Source of the DNA: Dryococelus australis | Taxonomy: Eukaryota; Arthropoda; Insecta; Phasmatodea; Phasmatidae | Length of the DNA: 64,000 nucleotides | Direction of reading: 5' to 3' | NCBI GenBank assembly: GCA_029891345.1 | Contig: CM056995.1 | Coordinates: 214,961,547-215,025,546, forward strand | Shown: positions 45,741 to 58,757 of the stretch, one piece after another | How positions within the stretch are numbered: position 1 is the first letter of the stretch | How the letters are laid out: each line of letters starts with the position of its first letter | Program-made: the position numbers and the translations under genes | Notes under the pieces: model-generated | Told to the model about the DNA's origin: nothing | Database searches by the model: none | What the model saw: the letters and a program-made list of their open reading frames with translations, nothing else

Positions 45741-47540
45741 ACTAACTACACCCGAAGTCGATGCACAGACCTACCTCCGTAATGTAGGTGATTGCAGGCC
45801 AGTTTATAGTACGAGGTTTTCTGTGTTGGATATTTGGGTAAGGCCAGTGTGTATTTGCAATTGTATCACTACTGTTGCATATGTTTCTGGTTTCATCTCT
45901 TAATGATATATTGCTGTCAAAAATACGTCAAGGCTTACCTACCATGTTAGCTTATAAGAACTTCATTAAAAACTAGTTGTACCCATTGTTCTGGTTCGTC
46001 CTAACGAGGACCGATACAAGACAGTCAAATTTAGGTTGGGGGGGGGGGGGTAGCGTAGCTAATGATAGAGAGAAATAGCTCAATTATAAAACACACTAAG
46101 TTAATATTTTTTTACTCAATTACTTTACAATTGTTCCTAATTAAATAAGATAAACAAAACTGTTAATGAAATGTGATACTATCTTCAAGCTGTATCATCT
46201 TTAATCTTACAATACTAGACTGCTCATTTACTCATTACTATTCTCGTGAGCAAGCTACGTTAATCAGCTCTCATTATAACATTTTAATTCCTCGCCTAAC
46301 AGGACGGTCCCCTCTGCGCCTACTTTGCCTTATGATTACCATTGAGTTTCTTAGGCGCACACGTTCTGCTTGGATCTCGAACGATGCGAGCTCCCGCCGA
46401 CCTCGTGGCGACGTCGTGCGGCCCTCGGCTGGCGTCAACCCTGGTCAGCAGCAGTGGAAGTACCGGGGGGGGGGAGGGAGGTGCGTGTGTGCCCCTTATA
46501 TACCTTGGGGTGTCCCTGGTTCCTTCCTTCGTGCCACCCTCTTTACTAATCATACTCAGCGTCTGCCTCGATGCTCTAATGTCCCCGAGCGCTGGGTCTG
46601 GCCGGCGCACTCGCCTCTACGTGGCTCGCCCACAACAACCATGTAGAGGAAAGTATGCTCATTAGTTATAGCAGGAATTTGTTTTATTTCCTGAATAATG
46701 CAGCATCCACAGCGTTTCTATCTTTAGCTTAAGGGACTATATAGCTGCGAGTCCCAGGTCAAGAAGCGAGGGGGCGATACGGGCGACAGTTACATGCACG
46801 CCTAGCGCCTCATCGCTCCTACGCGCAAGGCGTGCACTGTTTCCGTCGTAACGCTGTACTGTGCAAATTAGATCTGTAACATAGGAGTTTTATTACACGC
46901 TGTGAAAGCCCACAGATTAAACTACATCCGTATATTTATACTTTTCTCTTGACGCTTAAGGAAACCGCGTAGACAAGTTTTAAAAATGCGATATTTCTAG
47001 CAGTGGGTAAAAAACGTGCCCCAGGATTGCCATAGAACAAAAAGTGTTCAGGAGTTGTAAGTATGAATTACACACAGTAAGTCAGTGTGTTCTGTAAATA
47101 ATGTATTTCGTAATGTTTATTAGAATTGTTTAAATGTACGTGGCCTAGAACCCCAGTATTTCATCGCTGTCTTGTACTGTAAAAATAACACTTTTTTTTT
47201 AAACAAGGAAAATCCATCTTCGTCAAAACAAAAATACTTACGTGCGTACCGGTGAGTCCATTATTTGAATCGGTATGTACAACATATTTATCGCATTTTC
47301 TTCCGGTGACGTTAAAACTTTCCAGGTTATAGTAACTTGGTTGATTTTCACTTCTGTACGAGCAATATTAAGAAGAGCTGCAAAACCATGCCGTCTATGA
47401 AGGACGTTAAATAAAGCCCCCCTCCACCCCTCTTAAACTTTCCCCTTCCCCACGCTTCCCACATCATCATTCACCTGCAATAAAATTAACAGAGATAGTA
47501 AAATTATGTGTGTTCGGGTATAATATCTTTTAAATGCGAC
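45741..47540. other. Intron 2 sequence with a GC-rich repeat
   Basis: Contains the G-run/GC-rich block at 46030-46645 whose layout resembles 6230-6890, and a piece at 47129-47390 related to 3070-3260. Open frames over 46173-46665 on both strands overlap each other and arise from GC-rich repeat sequence. No gene is supported. Confidence 0.4.
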
Positions 47541-48891
47541 ACATAGGGCACGGAGCAAGCCAACCGCCATGTTGGATATGGGTGATGAACTTCGACCTTA
47601 GTCCAAGACTAGCATTGAAGAAAATAAAACCTTTTTTTTATTATCCGCCAACAAAATATAAGATTTTAAAACTTATTTAATTTTCTATTTTCTTGATGTA
47701 GTTAACTTTATTTTACATACTATTGCAATAATATTACGACTAGGGTGTATAGATTTTTACAAGTGTTTTGGAAATTAAAAGTCAATTCTTTTACTCTCAT
47801 AAGATGGTGACTAATCACTCAAAAATAATATGCAAGAAACTATGTATAATAAACATATGAAAAATTAGTATATATTCATGAATAGATTTGTTATAAATAA
47901 ATGTTATTGGATCAGCAAAGATGCTGGTTTCTGTTTAGAATATCTTGCATTTATTAATAAGCATCAACATGGCGGCCGCATGAGTTATAACACTTTTAAA
48001 TATCTCTCATATTCCTCGAATAGACAAACCCTTCTTATCTTAAATTTTTTAGAAAAAAAACAATTAATTTACTCTTTACATACACACACAAACATCCCCA
48101 CCCCCACCGCATTTAAACCTGCCCTGGTACACCAGTTTCTGTAGCTCAATCGCTAGCATGCTTCACTGGCAACAAAGTGTCCAGCAGTTCACCGCTCTGC
48201 ACCTCCGTGTAAATTTTATACTGTATTTGATAATAAATTGTCATTAGAGGTGACAGCCTAACAAACAATACATTGGCTCATTAGAGCTTAACCACATGAA
48301 CTGCAACTTCAGTGCCAACTGTGAGCAAAAACAACCACCAATATGGCTACCAGCAATCCGAGCAGACGATTAAGCGACACTAGCACTACTATCGGATTGT
48401 AAAAGTACAAAGATGGCGCCCCTGGTGGGTGACGAGAGAAACGAACGACACACACATCCAAGATGACAGTCGACACCAGCACCACCTAGCAGACGATGGT
48501 AGATACAGGATGACTGCCTACAGCACAAATCGAATGTGGCGGCCTACAGACATCCGAGATGGCAGTTGGAGTGAGAGAAGGTGAGAGTGAGGTGAGAGGG
48601 AATGATAGCACATTAAATAAACAAAAAATAACCAGAACACTGTAGAAACAATATGGGGGATGGCGAGGTGGAATAACAGAACATAAAGGGAAAACTGGAA
48701 AATTCTATAAAATATGGTGGATGCAGATCTGGAATGACAGAGCATGAGGTGACAATAACTGGAAAATTCCAGAAACAAGATGGCGGATGTTGAGTTGGAA
48801 TGACAGCATGAATAAGATCCAATATGGCAGAGTGCTGCTGCACCTCTTTACCTTGTACCATGCTGTCTCAGAAATACTATTATCCTACTAC
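47541..48891. repeat. Possible short Polinton-derived element or fused termini
   Basis: Left part: AACCGCCATGTTGGATATGGGTGATGAACTTCGACC. Right part: many AAGATGGCGG and CAATATGGC motifs, ending TCCTACTACTT at 48882-48892, the inverse of AGTAGTAGGA. The right end is convincing; the left boundary is not. A tRNA-like stretch at 48137-48205 (TAGCTCAATCGCTAG, GTTCACCGCTC) could be a SINE head. Confidence 0.45.
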
Positions 48892-50200
48892 TTACAAATA
48901 CTTGATAGTATTAACATGTAATTTCTTTTTTTAGATTCATAGTGTCTGTACTATTCAGTGTTTTATATACCTAAACAATGTACCGTATATTTTGAGACAC
49001 TCGCTTTGTGTTAACCATTTTGTCACTTAGTTAAATTTTTATTGCAAATGATCGTTTGTGTTTTGTCGTGTTTTCATGGCAAAGTTCCCCCCGTATTTAC
49101 TATATTTTCTTTATTAAACATAAAAAAGAGAATTATGTTGTTAAATTGAAGTTTGGTTTGATACACAATTTTTCAAATGAAAAATAATATGAAATTATTT
49201 GCTGTATTTCAAACATTTTTGTACTCCTTATGTTCATACTTCAAGAATGGGTTTCAATTTTCGAGACGTTAATTGAAACCTTATATATTTCTAATATTTG
49301 TAATGATGTAATGGCAAAAGTTGATTTATGGTTAACTATTCTAATTTTTTGTGTTCGGTGTTTAGTAGATATCTTCCCGCGATCACTTAGAAATAAGTTC
49401 AAAGTGTATCTAAAACATGCCGACAATTGTAAGCAACCTGCAAAGGCTGTCGCCGTAGTGGAATGAGTTTCCGCTTTTTGTCATGACCACGGCAGTTAAG
49501 ATGCTTTCTGTTTTTATCAACCTCTAATATTAAGGTTAGGTACATCGCATTTCCTTTCGTTTTCTGGATTTGCTGGTAGACGCGATAGCAATACTGAGCT
49601 GCTGCATCACAAGTTGGAGGCCAACATGCGAGTTCAAACGCTCCACCATCCGACTGGGAACAAGATACTTGTATCTGTAATGCTGTAATTAATCTAAGAT
49701 AGCATTCGTTGATCCACTATATAGGCGAATTATCCTCAGGACTGGTAGGGCACACTTCAAAGACTTATCCAACTAGTGATATAGGAGAAGAATCAGACGA
49801 GAAAAATATCAGTAAATAATTTTTGTAGTTACAATCAGAGGAAACGTAAAGTTAACGACTAGCAGGAGTTCCTTCTTCAATCAATATGGGACATATAGTG
49901 TAATTGTGAACACTTCGCAGCTTTTTAACAGGATTACGAGTGTTCAGAAAGGACCATATAAGGGAAGGAGTGTTTTGCATTCGAGTTAGTACCAGGACCT
50001 CTTTCTTTGACAATGTATCATTGTAGAGAATCATATCCTCACTGGTAAATGACTTCAAACCTGAAGTCCTTTCACATTCTAGACAACTGGTTGTACATTT
50101 CAGATGGGGGACACCTCTTGAACAGTGTAAAATGGCAGAGGCTGGCCACCTATGAAGAAATAATGAACCGTTACATTTACCTCATTCTCACTACAGGAGC
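48892..50200. other. Intron 2 sequence leading into the decayed CXC gene
   Basis: AT-rich. From about 49580 pieces of coding-like sequence may belong to the 5' part of the following pseudogene, but no frame is convincing. Confidence 0.35.
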
Positions 50201-50204
50201 AACT

Positions 50205-51180
50205 GTTTAGTACTTTTAGACGGCTATCCCGAACAGTCAACTACAAAATTTAGTGAACAGCAAAGAAGAGCAGCAAGAAGACGCCGCCTACAATTCAATT
50301 GCAAGATAATACTCTAACTAGAACACAAGATGAATTCTTGGCGAAAGCAAGAAACAAAAAAAAAACTTTTAACAAAAATGATTGCTTGACAAGTAACACG
50401 AGAGTGCGTTTGACAGAGGCAGATGCGGGTTCCTTGTTTGTGTTAGCATCTTTAGAGGAAGCACAGAAATGCAATACGGCCATTATTGTTGGCCAAGATA
50501 CTTATTTACTTGTTTTATTAATTTTGTTTGCCTCCATAATTGACAATGTTTTCTTGCTGCCCTCTGCTCGTGGTTCTGAAAAATAAGAAACAGTGATAAA
50601 CATATCGCGACAGCAACCCAAGGGGGGAAAAGTAGCGGGGTCGTTCTATCTGCGCATGCAGTAACAGGCTATGATATATCTGACCTCATAAAGAAAGGGA
50701 AATCAATTGCACTGACTTTAGTGCCAAAAGACCGTGGCGTTATGGAAGAAATGAAAGTGCTTAACAATCATCGCGCACAAGAACTATGATATCTGCAGGA
50801 GAAGAAGAAAAAAATATTCATGTGTGTCATTCAATTACGGTGTTGCAAAATGTTTTTTTTTTTTTTTTTTTTTTTTCAGTCAGTCGGTGAAGCATTTGAA
50901 CTCGCATGTTTGCCTCGAACTAGTGATGCAGCAGGTCAGCAATTGCATCACGTCTCTATCAGAAAATCAAGGAATTGGAAGGGAATGTGACGGAATCTTC
51001 TGACTGGCGGTCATGAACAAAAGCCCTGCTCCTCCAGATTTGATAATACTCAATTCGTGCACATGCGAGTCTAACTGTACCGACAGATGTGAGTGAAGGA
51101 AATCTAGGCTGCAATGTTCTGTCATGTGCCAACACTGCCAGGGACTTACACGAGTAAATTCTGAAAAAGTTATAGCAGGA
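50205..51180 (+). pseudogene. Transposon-associated gene with CXC-type cysteine cluster, decayed
   Basis: In order on the + strand but in shifting frames: DGYPEQSTTKFSEQQRRAAR; then ADAGSLFVLASLEEAQKCNT and AIIVGQDTYLLVLLILFASI; then GKSSGVVLSAHAVTGYDISD; then ACLPRTSDAAGQQLHHVSI; then SPAPPDLIILNSCTCESNCT and QCSVMCQHCQGLT. I recognise this as the widespread insect/cnidarian repeat-associated protein with a nuclease-like D..T.LLVLL core and a C-terminal CXC (tesmin/TSO1-like) motif. A T-run at 50852-50877 interrupts it. Stops and frame changes make it a pseudogene. Which element it belonged to is not visible. Confidence 0.65.
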
Positions 51181-54100
51181 GTGAATACAAAAGGGCTCTT
51201 TGATGTAAACTGAGTTATATTTGGGGGGGGGGGGGTTAGTAGACATAACGTTGATTTCAAGTGTTTGTATTGTATTGGGTAAAGAGAGTTAAGTGGGCGT
51301 GTGCATGCTAATGCCCGGTTGCACCAACGTTGTAGAAAATATTATTTCACATTAACTGAGTTCCTGCACGAACCTCAGTAATAAACTCGTTCAAGTATAT
51401 TTGTGTTGCACCAAGCTGTATTGAGGTTCATGCGATCTCAGAACTTGTGGTCTCGAGATTTTTACTTCCGGCCTCCACATCTAGTATGTTACACGAAATA
51501 TCATTGGCTGGAACCTATGGTGTCATGAATTTTAGATGTAACTATATTTTTCACAGGTACTATTATTCTCTGCAGGTTGGCATCAAAGTAAAATATAGAC
51601 ACAGTTGTATTTTGTCTCGCTGTGTGTTACTGACAGACAGTTGTATTTGTAAACCTAGATTTGAGTGAAAAGATAAACATAATTGTTTCTCGGCTTTGTA
51701 TAATTAACAGATTGGCATCTATATTTATTTATCTAGGTTGGAATTAACATCATAGTTGTTTCTTGGCATTGTTGTAACGTTCGTTTACTTATACTGAATA
51801 CGACAGAACATGAGAGAGAATTAATCTATTTAGCAGAAGAAAATATCAACATGATCGAGAGCAGAAAGACTGATGTGTCTTTGAAGGACAAATAATTCAC
51901 GTGGTAAACAATTACCGTTGACTTCAATTCGCAGAACGTCATTCACAGACCTGCAAATCAGTTAAAGAAGTTTTAAAATAATGCATGTGTACAATTATCC
52001 CAATGACACCAGGATAGCCGGCAATATCATAAAAGTTTAACATGGTAGTGCGCTCTTCTTGTATACTGATTGCCATTTTATTATCATCAATAATCAAAGG
52101 TACAATTTGGTGTTTTACCCAATCAAAAACAACCCCGTAGCATAAAACCTAAGTCAGTAATAATTGATGGATGGGAGATATAGGCCTGCTCCTGTTGCTA
52201 TCAAAACTTAATTTATTTTCGATTTGATGTGGCAATTCCAAAATAGTCTGCTTCGAAAGACTGGAAGACGCCATCATGGCCCTGGAAAGGATGATGTCTG
52301 CTTATGTGCTGTCTTGGCCTATGTACTTAATGGAAAACAAAGTTGCTCAAAATCATTATCCATTTCATCAAGTTCATGTTCACTGTCTGATTAATACGCC
52401 GCGATAGAAACAATTAGCTATAAATAACTTATAAAGTAAATAATAACCGCCAATAACCATAGATAAACGACTTGAACCAAGATCATTTATTTTGAACCAT
52501 CGAATCTTACGGTTCATATACAATGAAAGAAACGAACCTGGTTCAAGGCGTGAAAAGCATTCGTGCAACGCTTCATTTACACTAATCTTAAATCAATCAC
52601 GGAATGAACCTGGATCCCGGTTGTGAACTCGAATGGGGCCAAGGGTCATAAGACAATATCATTTTTCGCGCACATGAGTTCCCCTCCATTTTTTTTCTTT
52701 TCTAAATTCATTCTTTCAACACTATTGTGGCTTTGCTGATAGGCTATAGGCCAGGCAGTAGGGCTTGAAACATTGTCTAAAAGAAAAATATCAAGGAATA
52801 TTGGGACAAATTTTAGTCCATTATTAACGGAGTTTGCTAAAACCTTCTAATTTCTCCCCTTCTACATCCCTGGGTTTGCCGCCATGATAGTACAGTGATA
52901 TCCAAAATTTCGTTTTTTAGGATTTATCTTGCATACTGTACACCTTGGAGAAGAATAATTTACCAATACTAGTCTTTAGAAAATTCCCTTCGAAAAAGAT
53001 TACATCTATTGTCTTCAAAGAATTGCCATGTCGTTTATAATCTATGGTGACAAGTGATAACATAGTTTTGCTCCACGTTGCATATTTATAACATTAAATA
53101 ACTGAGAAAGTATTGGGATAAGAGCTATTGTCTCCATTTTATTTTAAAATACGTTTTTATTTAAAAATTAAGGTTAAAATTTAGCAATTGTTAAGGAATT
53201 AAACATTTAATTAATGGTAAAAAAAATCACGCATCAATCCTTAAGAAAACTATGATATACTCTTTTAATACACTTTAATTTTCTTGTTGATGGAGGGGGA
53301 GTTCGTTGTTACGTAAGCAGAAAGGAAATTTTTTCAGCTGCATATCGACAAGATCATCACGTATTTCTTGTTATAGTCCAGTGTCATAATTAAAGCGACA
53401 AATCGTACTGCAATGTCTGCAGATCATTTAACACTTCGGTCAGATTTCTTACAAAATAATCTCTCCGCGCAGCCTTCAAGATATTTACACCAATTTGTGT
53501 GGAGTTCTGGAGGCGAAAGTGTTTTATATGAGTGTATAAGAAGCTACCCCATTCCCAAAAACTTTCTAGTTACCGTTTGTCGTCGGTACTTGTTTTCCCA
53601 TCCATTTCTGAACTTGGTAATATGTTCGAAAACAGCGATATTGTGTTGATATCGTGTCCGAGGAAACAAATCCACATTAAAAACTAATTTTGTTATATTA
53701 TTATACAGAGAGGCGACACCAGAACTCTGGGAGTAATTCATTCTCACTATCACTATAGTGTTCAAGTACAAGTTTTATTCCCAACTCAATAGATTCGCCA
53801 GAAGATGCTTTGTTTTCAACGACGCTAGATTTGTATTTGGAGAGGCGTAGAAACATTTATACTTAAACTCTGCGACGCCAGTGAGAATAATTTACTTTCA
53901 GAGCTGAGATATCACTTATTTGCAGAATTACTGAACAAAATAATTTTTGTACGTCAGAAACGCTCTTCATTGTTACTTTTTTCCATGATAATCTTCTCTT
54001 CAGTGTTGTTATTTTCCATATAATAATGTTCAGGTATTTATAAAAAATGAATTGTCAACTGACTGAGACTGAAATCCACCCAAAATGGACTAGCTCCTGT

Positions 54101-55899
54101 TCAGAAAGATAATATTTTTTTTCAGAAGTGAATTTTTGAAATAACTCTTTGCTATAAAATGCATGTCAATAGTGGTAATTTAGAAAATACAAACTAATTT
54201 TAGACACAAATTTTTAAGATGTTTGCCAAATACAAGATCTTGGAGGCGTACAAAATATTTTGTGGAGAACACTTCTAAGAAGCTAATATGTTTTTATTTC
54301 CTTATTGCACTTTACCTTCACGGCCGTGTTGTTGATTGGACTAAATATGGACTGAAGAAAGGCAGGAAAGTTCTTTGGTTCTTTTACGATAGTGTACGCT
54401 TTAAATTTAGGTTGTTTTTTCAGTCGCTGTTTTTCATTTCTCATAAGATTTTCTCGTAGACAGCTAATTTTCAGGTAGTTTGGTAACATAGTTTTAGATA
54501 AGCTAAACCTATCATTAATCTACCCCCCCCCCCCTCCTCCTCGCCCGTTTACATCTTATTTATGTTAGTTATTTTCTGTAACTGTGAAGTCCCGAGAAAC
54601 ATTCGTTGTTGCAGTAAGCGTTTCAGATCTTAGGAGCGCACTAAATTTATACTAGTGCTTGCCAGAAAAATTGGTGCGCAATTCTTAAACTAAATCATCT
54701 CTTTGCATGCTTAAGAATCAGAAACATAAGGTGCAGTAAAATAATTAGGAATAAGAAATGGCTAGAGAATTGTAAAAATATGTGTTTGACAAGAAAACCA
54801 AAATTAATTTATATTTGAGGTACAAATATTTTTAATTTAAGTGCAGTGAAGGTAACAGCTTCGAATAATAAAGATTTTATAGAAAAAAAACAGGTGTAAA
54901 ATCTTAGATGTAAATCGGCTCAGCTGTCTGTATTCAGGGTGACATGACTACCCCATTTTGTTCTCGCCTGGTTCAAAAATGTCTTTTTTTTTTGTTTCAA
55001 ATACTTAAGTGTTTTTAATCACTGTTCGGCATCGTATATAAATGAATAATTTTTTAAAATATACATTCCGTTAGCACCTTTAAAAGTAAACATTAAAAAC
55101 AAAATATATTATTTTTTATATTCGTATATGTTTCGTTTATTTATTATAATTAATTATTTCAATAATTTATTCTTGTTAGGATTTTGCTATCGGTCTTATG
55201 TATGTGTGGTTGTGCGTGCGACCCAAAAGAAGGGAAGGTGACTTAGAAGCATGTGTCACCTTGCTGCAGTTAAGGCGGGGGACGCTTCCATGCGTCATAG
55301 GGTCTGGAGCTGGTGGACATCTACCTGTGTAACCTCTAACTGATGACGAAGTTAGTCCTAATTGTTTAGTATGTGCAACAGTATTAGTTAAGTTTACATT
55401 ATCGTATATTTCAGCGTGCGGTAATACAGTTTCATCATAATTGGTTTCCTCAAAATATAATTAAATATACACAACAGCTTACTTCGCTACGAAGGTACAT
55501 TTCGTGTCAGTAAGCGTGTATTATGTGGATTATTTTCAAACTGTAAAAATTACGTTTCTTACTAAAAAGAAAAATTATTCATGTATTTTAATTTTGTCGT
55601 CTTTATCTCATGTCTGAGCACCCATATACGAGATGCTTTAAGTTAAATGACGTTTAACTGGAGTAGACAATTTTTTTTTTTTCTTTCCACATACTTCCTC
55701 AACTGTTACTTGCGTTCAAAAATCTAAGACCAAAACATGCACATATTTCATTTTTTATTAAAATTTTTTGATATGGCGATAGTTCCTTACAAAAATGCAA
55801 ACAAAAAAATGTTTTACAGCTATTTTATAAGATGGTGGCATTGGCACAAGTTTTTTTTAACTGCTTGTTTGTTGGTGTTGCTCGGGTGGCCAAGTACTG
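51181..55899. other. Intron 2 sequence without recognised genes
   Basis: AT-rich, with a G-run at 51222-51236 and a C-run near 54523. GCCCGGTTGCACCAAC near 51313 resembles ends of common insect non-autonomous elements, but no partner end was found. No exon or transposase is supported. Confidence 0.4.
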
Positions 55900-56185
55900 T
55901 ATGTATATATGTGTATGTATATATGTATGTATGTATGTATATATGTGTATGTATATATGTGTATGTATGTATATGTGTATGTATATATGTGTATGTATAT
56001 ATATGTGTATGTATATATATGGTGTATGTATATATATGTGTGTGTGTATGTATATTGTGTGTGTGATGTATGTATATATATGTGTGTGTATGTATATATG
56101 TGTATGTATATATAGTGTGTGTGTATGTATATATGTGTATGTAATATATGTGTGTGTATGTATATAGTGTGTATGTATATATGTG

Positions 56186-56234
<49 letters not shown>

Positions 56235-58187
56235 GTGTGTTGTGTATATATATGTGTGTGTGGTGTATTTTATATGTGTGTGTGTGTGTATATATAGTGT
56301 GTGTTTTTGTGTGTGTGTGTTATATATGTGTGTGTGTGTATATATATTGTGTGTGTGTGGGGTATATATATGTGGTGTGTGTGTGTTATATATGTGTGGT
56401 GTGTGTGTATATATATGTGTGTGTGTGGTATATATATGTGTGTGTGTGTATATATATGTGTGTGTGTGTTATATATATGTGTGTGTGTGTGGTTATATAT
56501 ATGTGTGTGTGTGTTGTATATATATGTGTGTGTGTGTGTATATATTATGTGTGTGTGTGTGTATATATATGTGTGTGTGATGTGTGTGGTGTATATATAT
56601 GTGTGTGTGTGTGTGATATATTATGTGTGGTTGTGGTGTGTATATATATGTGTGTGTGTGTATATATATGTGTGTGTGTGTGTATATATATGTGTGTGTG
56701 TGTATATATATGTGTGTGTGTGTTTTATATGTGTGTGTGTGTGTTATATTGTATGTGTGTTATAGTGTGTGTGTGTATTGTGTGTTGTGTATTGTGTGTG
56801 TGTGTGTGTATATTGTGTGTGTGTGTGTATATATGTGTGTGTGTGTGTGTATATATGTGTGTGTGTGTGTATATTGTGTGTGTGTGTGTATATATATTGT
56901 GTGTGTGTGTGTATATATATGTGTGTGTGTGTGTATATATATGTGTGTGTGTGTGTGTATATATTGTGTGTGTGTGTGTTATATATATGTGTGTGTGTTG
57001 TAGTATATATATGTGTGTGTGTGTGTGTTGTGTATATATGTGTTGTGTGTGTGTATATTATATGTGTGTGTGTGTGTATATATATTGTGTGTGTGTGTGT
57101 TATATATGTGTGTGTGTGGTGTATATATGTGTGTGTGTGTGTGTATATATGTTTGTGTGTGTGTGTGTATATATATGTGGTGTGGTTGTGTGTATATATA
57201 TTATGTGTGTGTGTGTGTATATATATGTGTGTGTGTGTGTATATATATGTGTGGTGTGTTATATATATGTGTGTGTGTATATTATATATATGTGTGTGTG
57301 TATTATATATGTGTGTGGTGTATATATATTATATGTGTGGTGTGTTATATATATTGTGTGGTGTGATATATTGTGTTATAATATATAGTGTGGTGTTATA
57401 TTATATATATGTGTGTGTGTTATATATATTGTGGTGTTATAATATTTGTGTGTTATAGTTGTTGTATATATGTATGTGTGGTATTATATGTGTGTGTGTA
57501 TATATGTGTGTGTGTATATATGTGGTGATATTATATGGGTATATATAGTATGTGTGTATATGTATGTGTGTATATAGATGTTGTTGTAGTATGTGTGTGT
57601 ATATATATGTGTGTATATATTGTGGTGTATATATATGTGTAGTATATATGTGTGTATATATGTGTATATATGTGTATATATATGTGTGTATATTATTTAT
57701 ATATGTGTATATATGTGTATATATATATGTGTGGTATATATATGTGTGTATATATGTGTATATATGTGTGTATATATATATGTGTGTATTATATATATAA
57801 TTGTGTATATATGTGTATATAGTAATGTGTATATATATATGTTATATATATGTGAGTATATATATGTATATATATGTGTATATATAAATATGTATATGTG
57901 TATATGATATATATGTGATTAAGTGTATATAATATATGTATATATATGTGTATATATATATGTATATATGTGTGTAGTATGTATATATTATGTATATATA
58001 TGTATTGTGTGAGTATGTATATATATGTGTATATGTATATGTGTGTGAGTATGTATATATACGTGTATATATATATGTGTGTGAGTATGTATATATACGT
58101 GTATATATATATGTGTGTGAGTATGTATATATACGTGTATATATATATGTGTTAGTATGTATATATACGTGTATATATATTTGTGTG
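55900..58187. repeat. 2.3-kb TATATGTG microsatellite
   Basis: An almost uninterrupted alternation of (TA)n and (TG)n blocks, with pure TA at 56187-56230, TG-rich blocks from 56240 to 57480, and ATGTATATATACGTGTATATATAT-type units near the 3' end (58040-58180). Long Tyr/Val/Cys frames on the + strand are artefacts of the repeat. Confidence 0.97.
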
Positions 58188-58479
58188 TATAAATTATCTT
58201 GCTTGTAAGAATTTTAAAGATAATCGTGATATTTTGGTCTTAAATGACGGGAATTTATTGTCACCGTACACGCATCTCTTGTATCCAGCCACGTGTGTCT
58301 GTCCACCGAGTGCTCCTTTGTGGTCCAATAATATCATCTCTAAATATAGTACCCAGATCACGATTTATTTAGCTGTAACAAACATGTGATTCGTTCATCC
58401 GTATGTCGAGTGTCGCGATCTCCACCGGTGTTCAGGTACAACCGTCCAGGAACAAGCCACGGTGAATGTACTTCATGGT
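58188..58479. other. Short intron 2 spacer
   Basis: No feature recognised between the microsatellite and the SINE. Confidence 0.4.
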
Positions 58480-58757
58480 TTTTCTAAATACTCCGCGGTT
58501 TGTTGGCGGAGTGCCACCGCCATTAACATGTCAAAGATGATCAATATCCCGGCGGTGCAATATGTGATGGGGAAACAACAGTTGCAGCTGTATTGAATGC
58601 ACGTCGTGTTTAAATGGGTGATACCCGAGAAAACCTGCGGACCAAAGGCATTGTCCGGCAAGGTTCCCACGTGCGGAAATTCGGTGACCCGGCCGATGAT
58701 TGAACCCGGTTTTCCTTGGTGTGAAGCTAGCAGGCTAACCACTAAGCCACCGTGTTC
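58480..58757 (-). mobile_element. tRNA-derived SINE, inverted copy
   Basis: On the minus strand it begins GAACACGGTGGCTTAGTGGTTAGCCTGCTAGC (A-box-like TGGCTTAGTGG) with a B-box-like GGTTCAATCAT, then CCGGGTCACCGAATTTCCGC, TGCCGGACAATGCCTTTGGT and GCAGGTTTTCTCGGG. This is the same head and body order as the SINE at 16575. The 3' end is uncertain. Confidence 0.75.

Noticed and set aside
46173..46665. Overlapping frames of 96-157 codons on both strands
   Set aside because: GC-rich dispersed repeat with a G-run; the frames overlap on both strands and match no family.
48137..48205. Possible tRNA gene
   Set aside because: Box-like words are present, but no full cloverleaf or anticodon arm could be folded; at best a SINE head.
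55737..57458. Several long + strand open frames rich in Tyr, Val, Cys and Ile
   Set aside because: They are direct translations of the TATATGTG microsatellite in overlapping frames; there is no coding signal.
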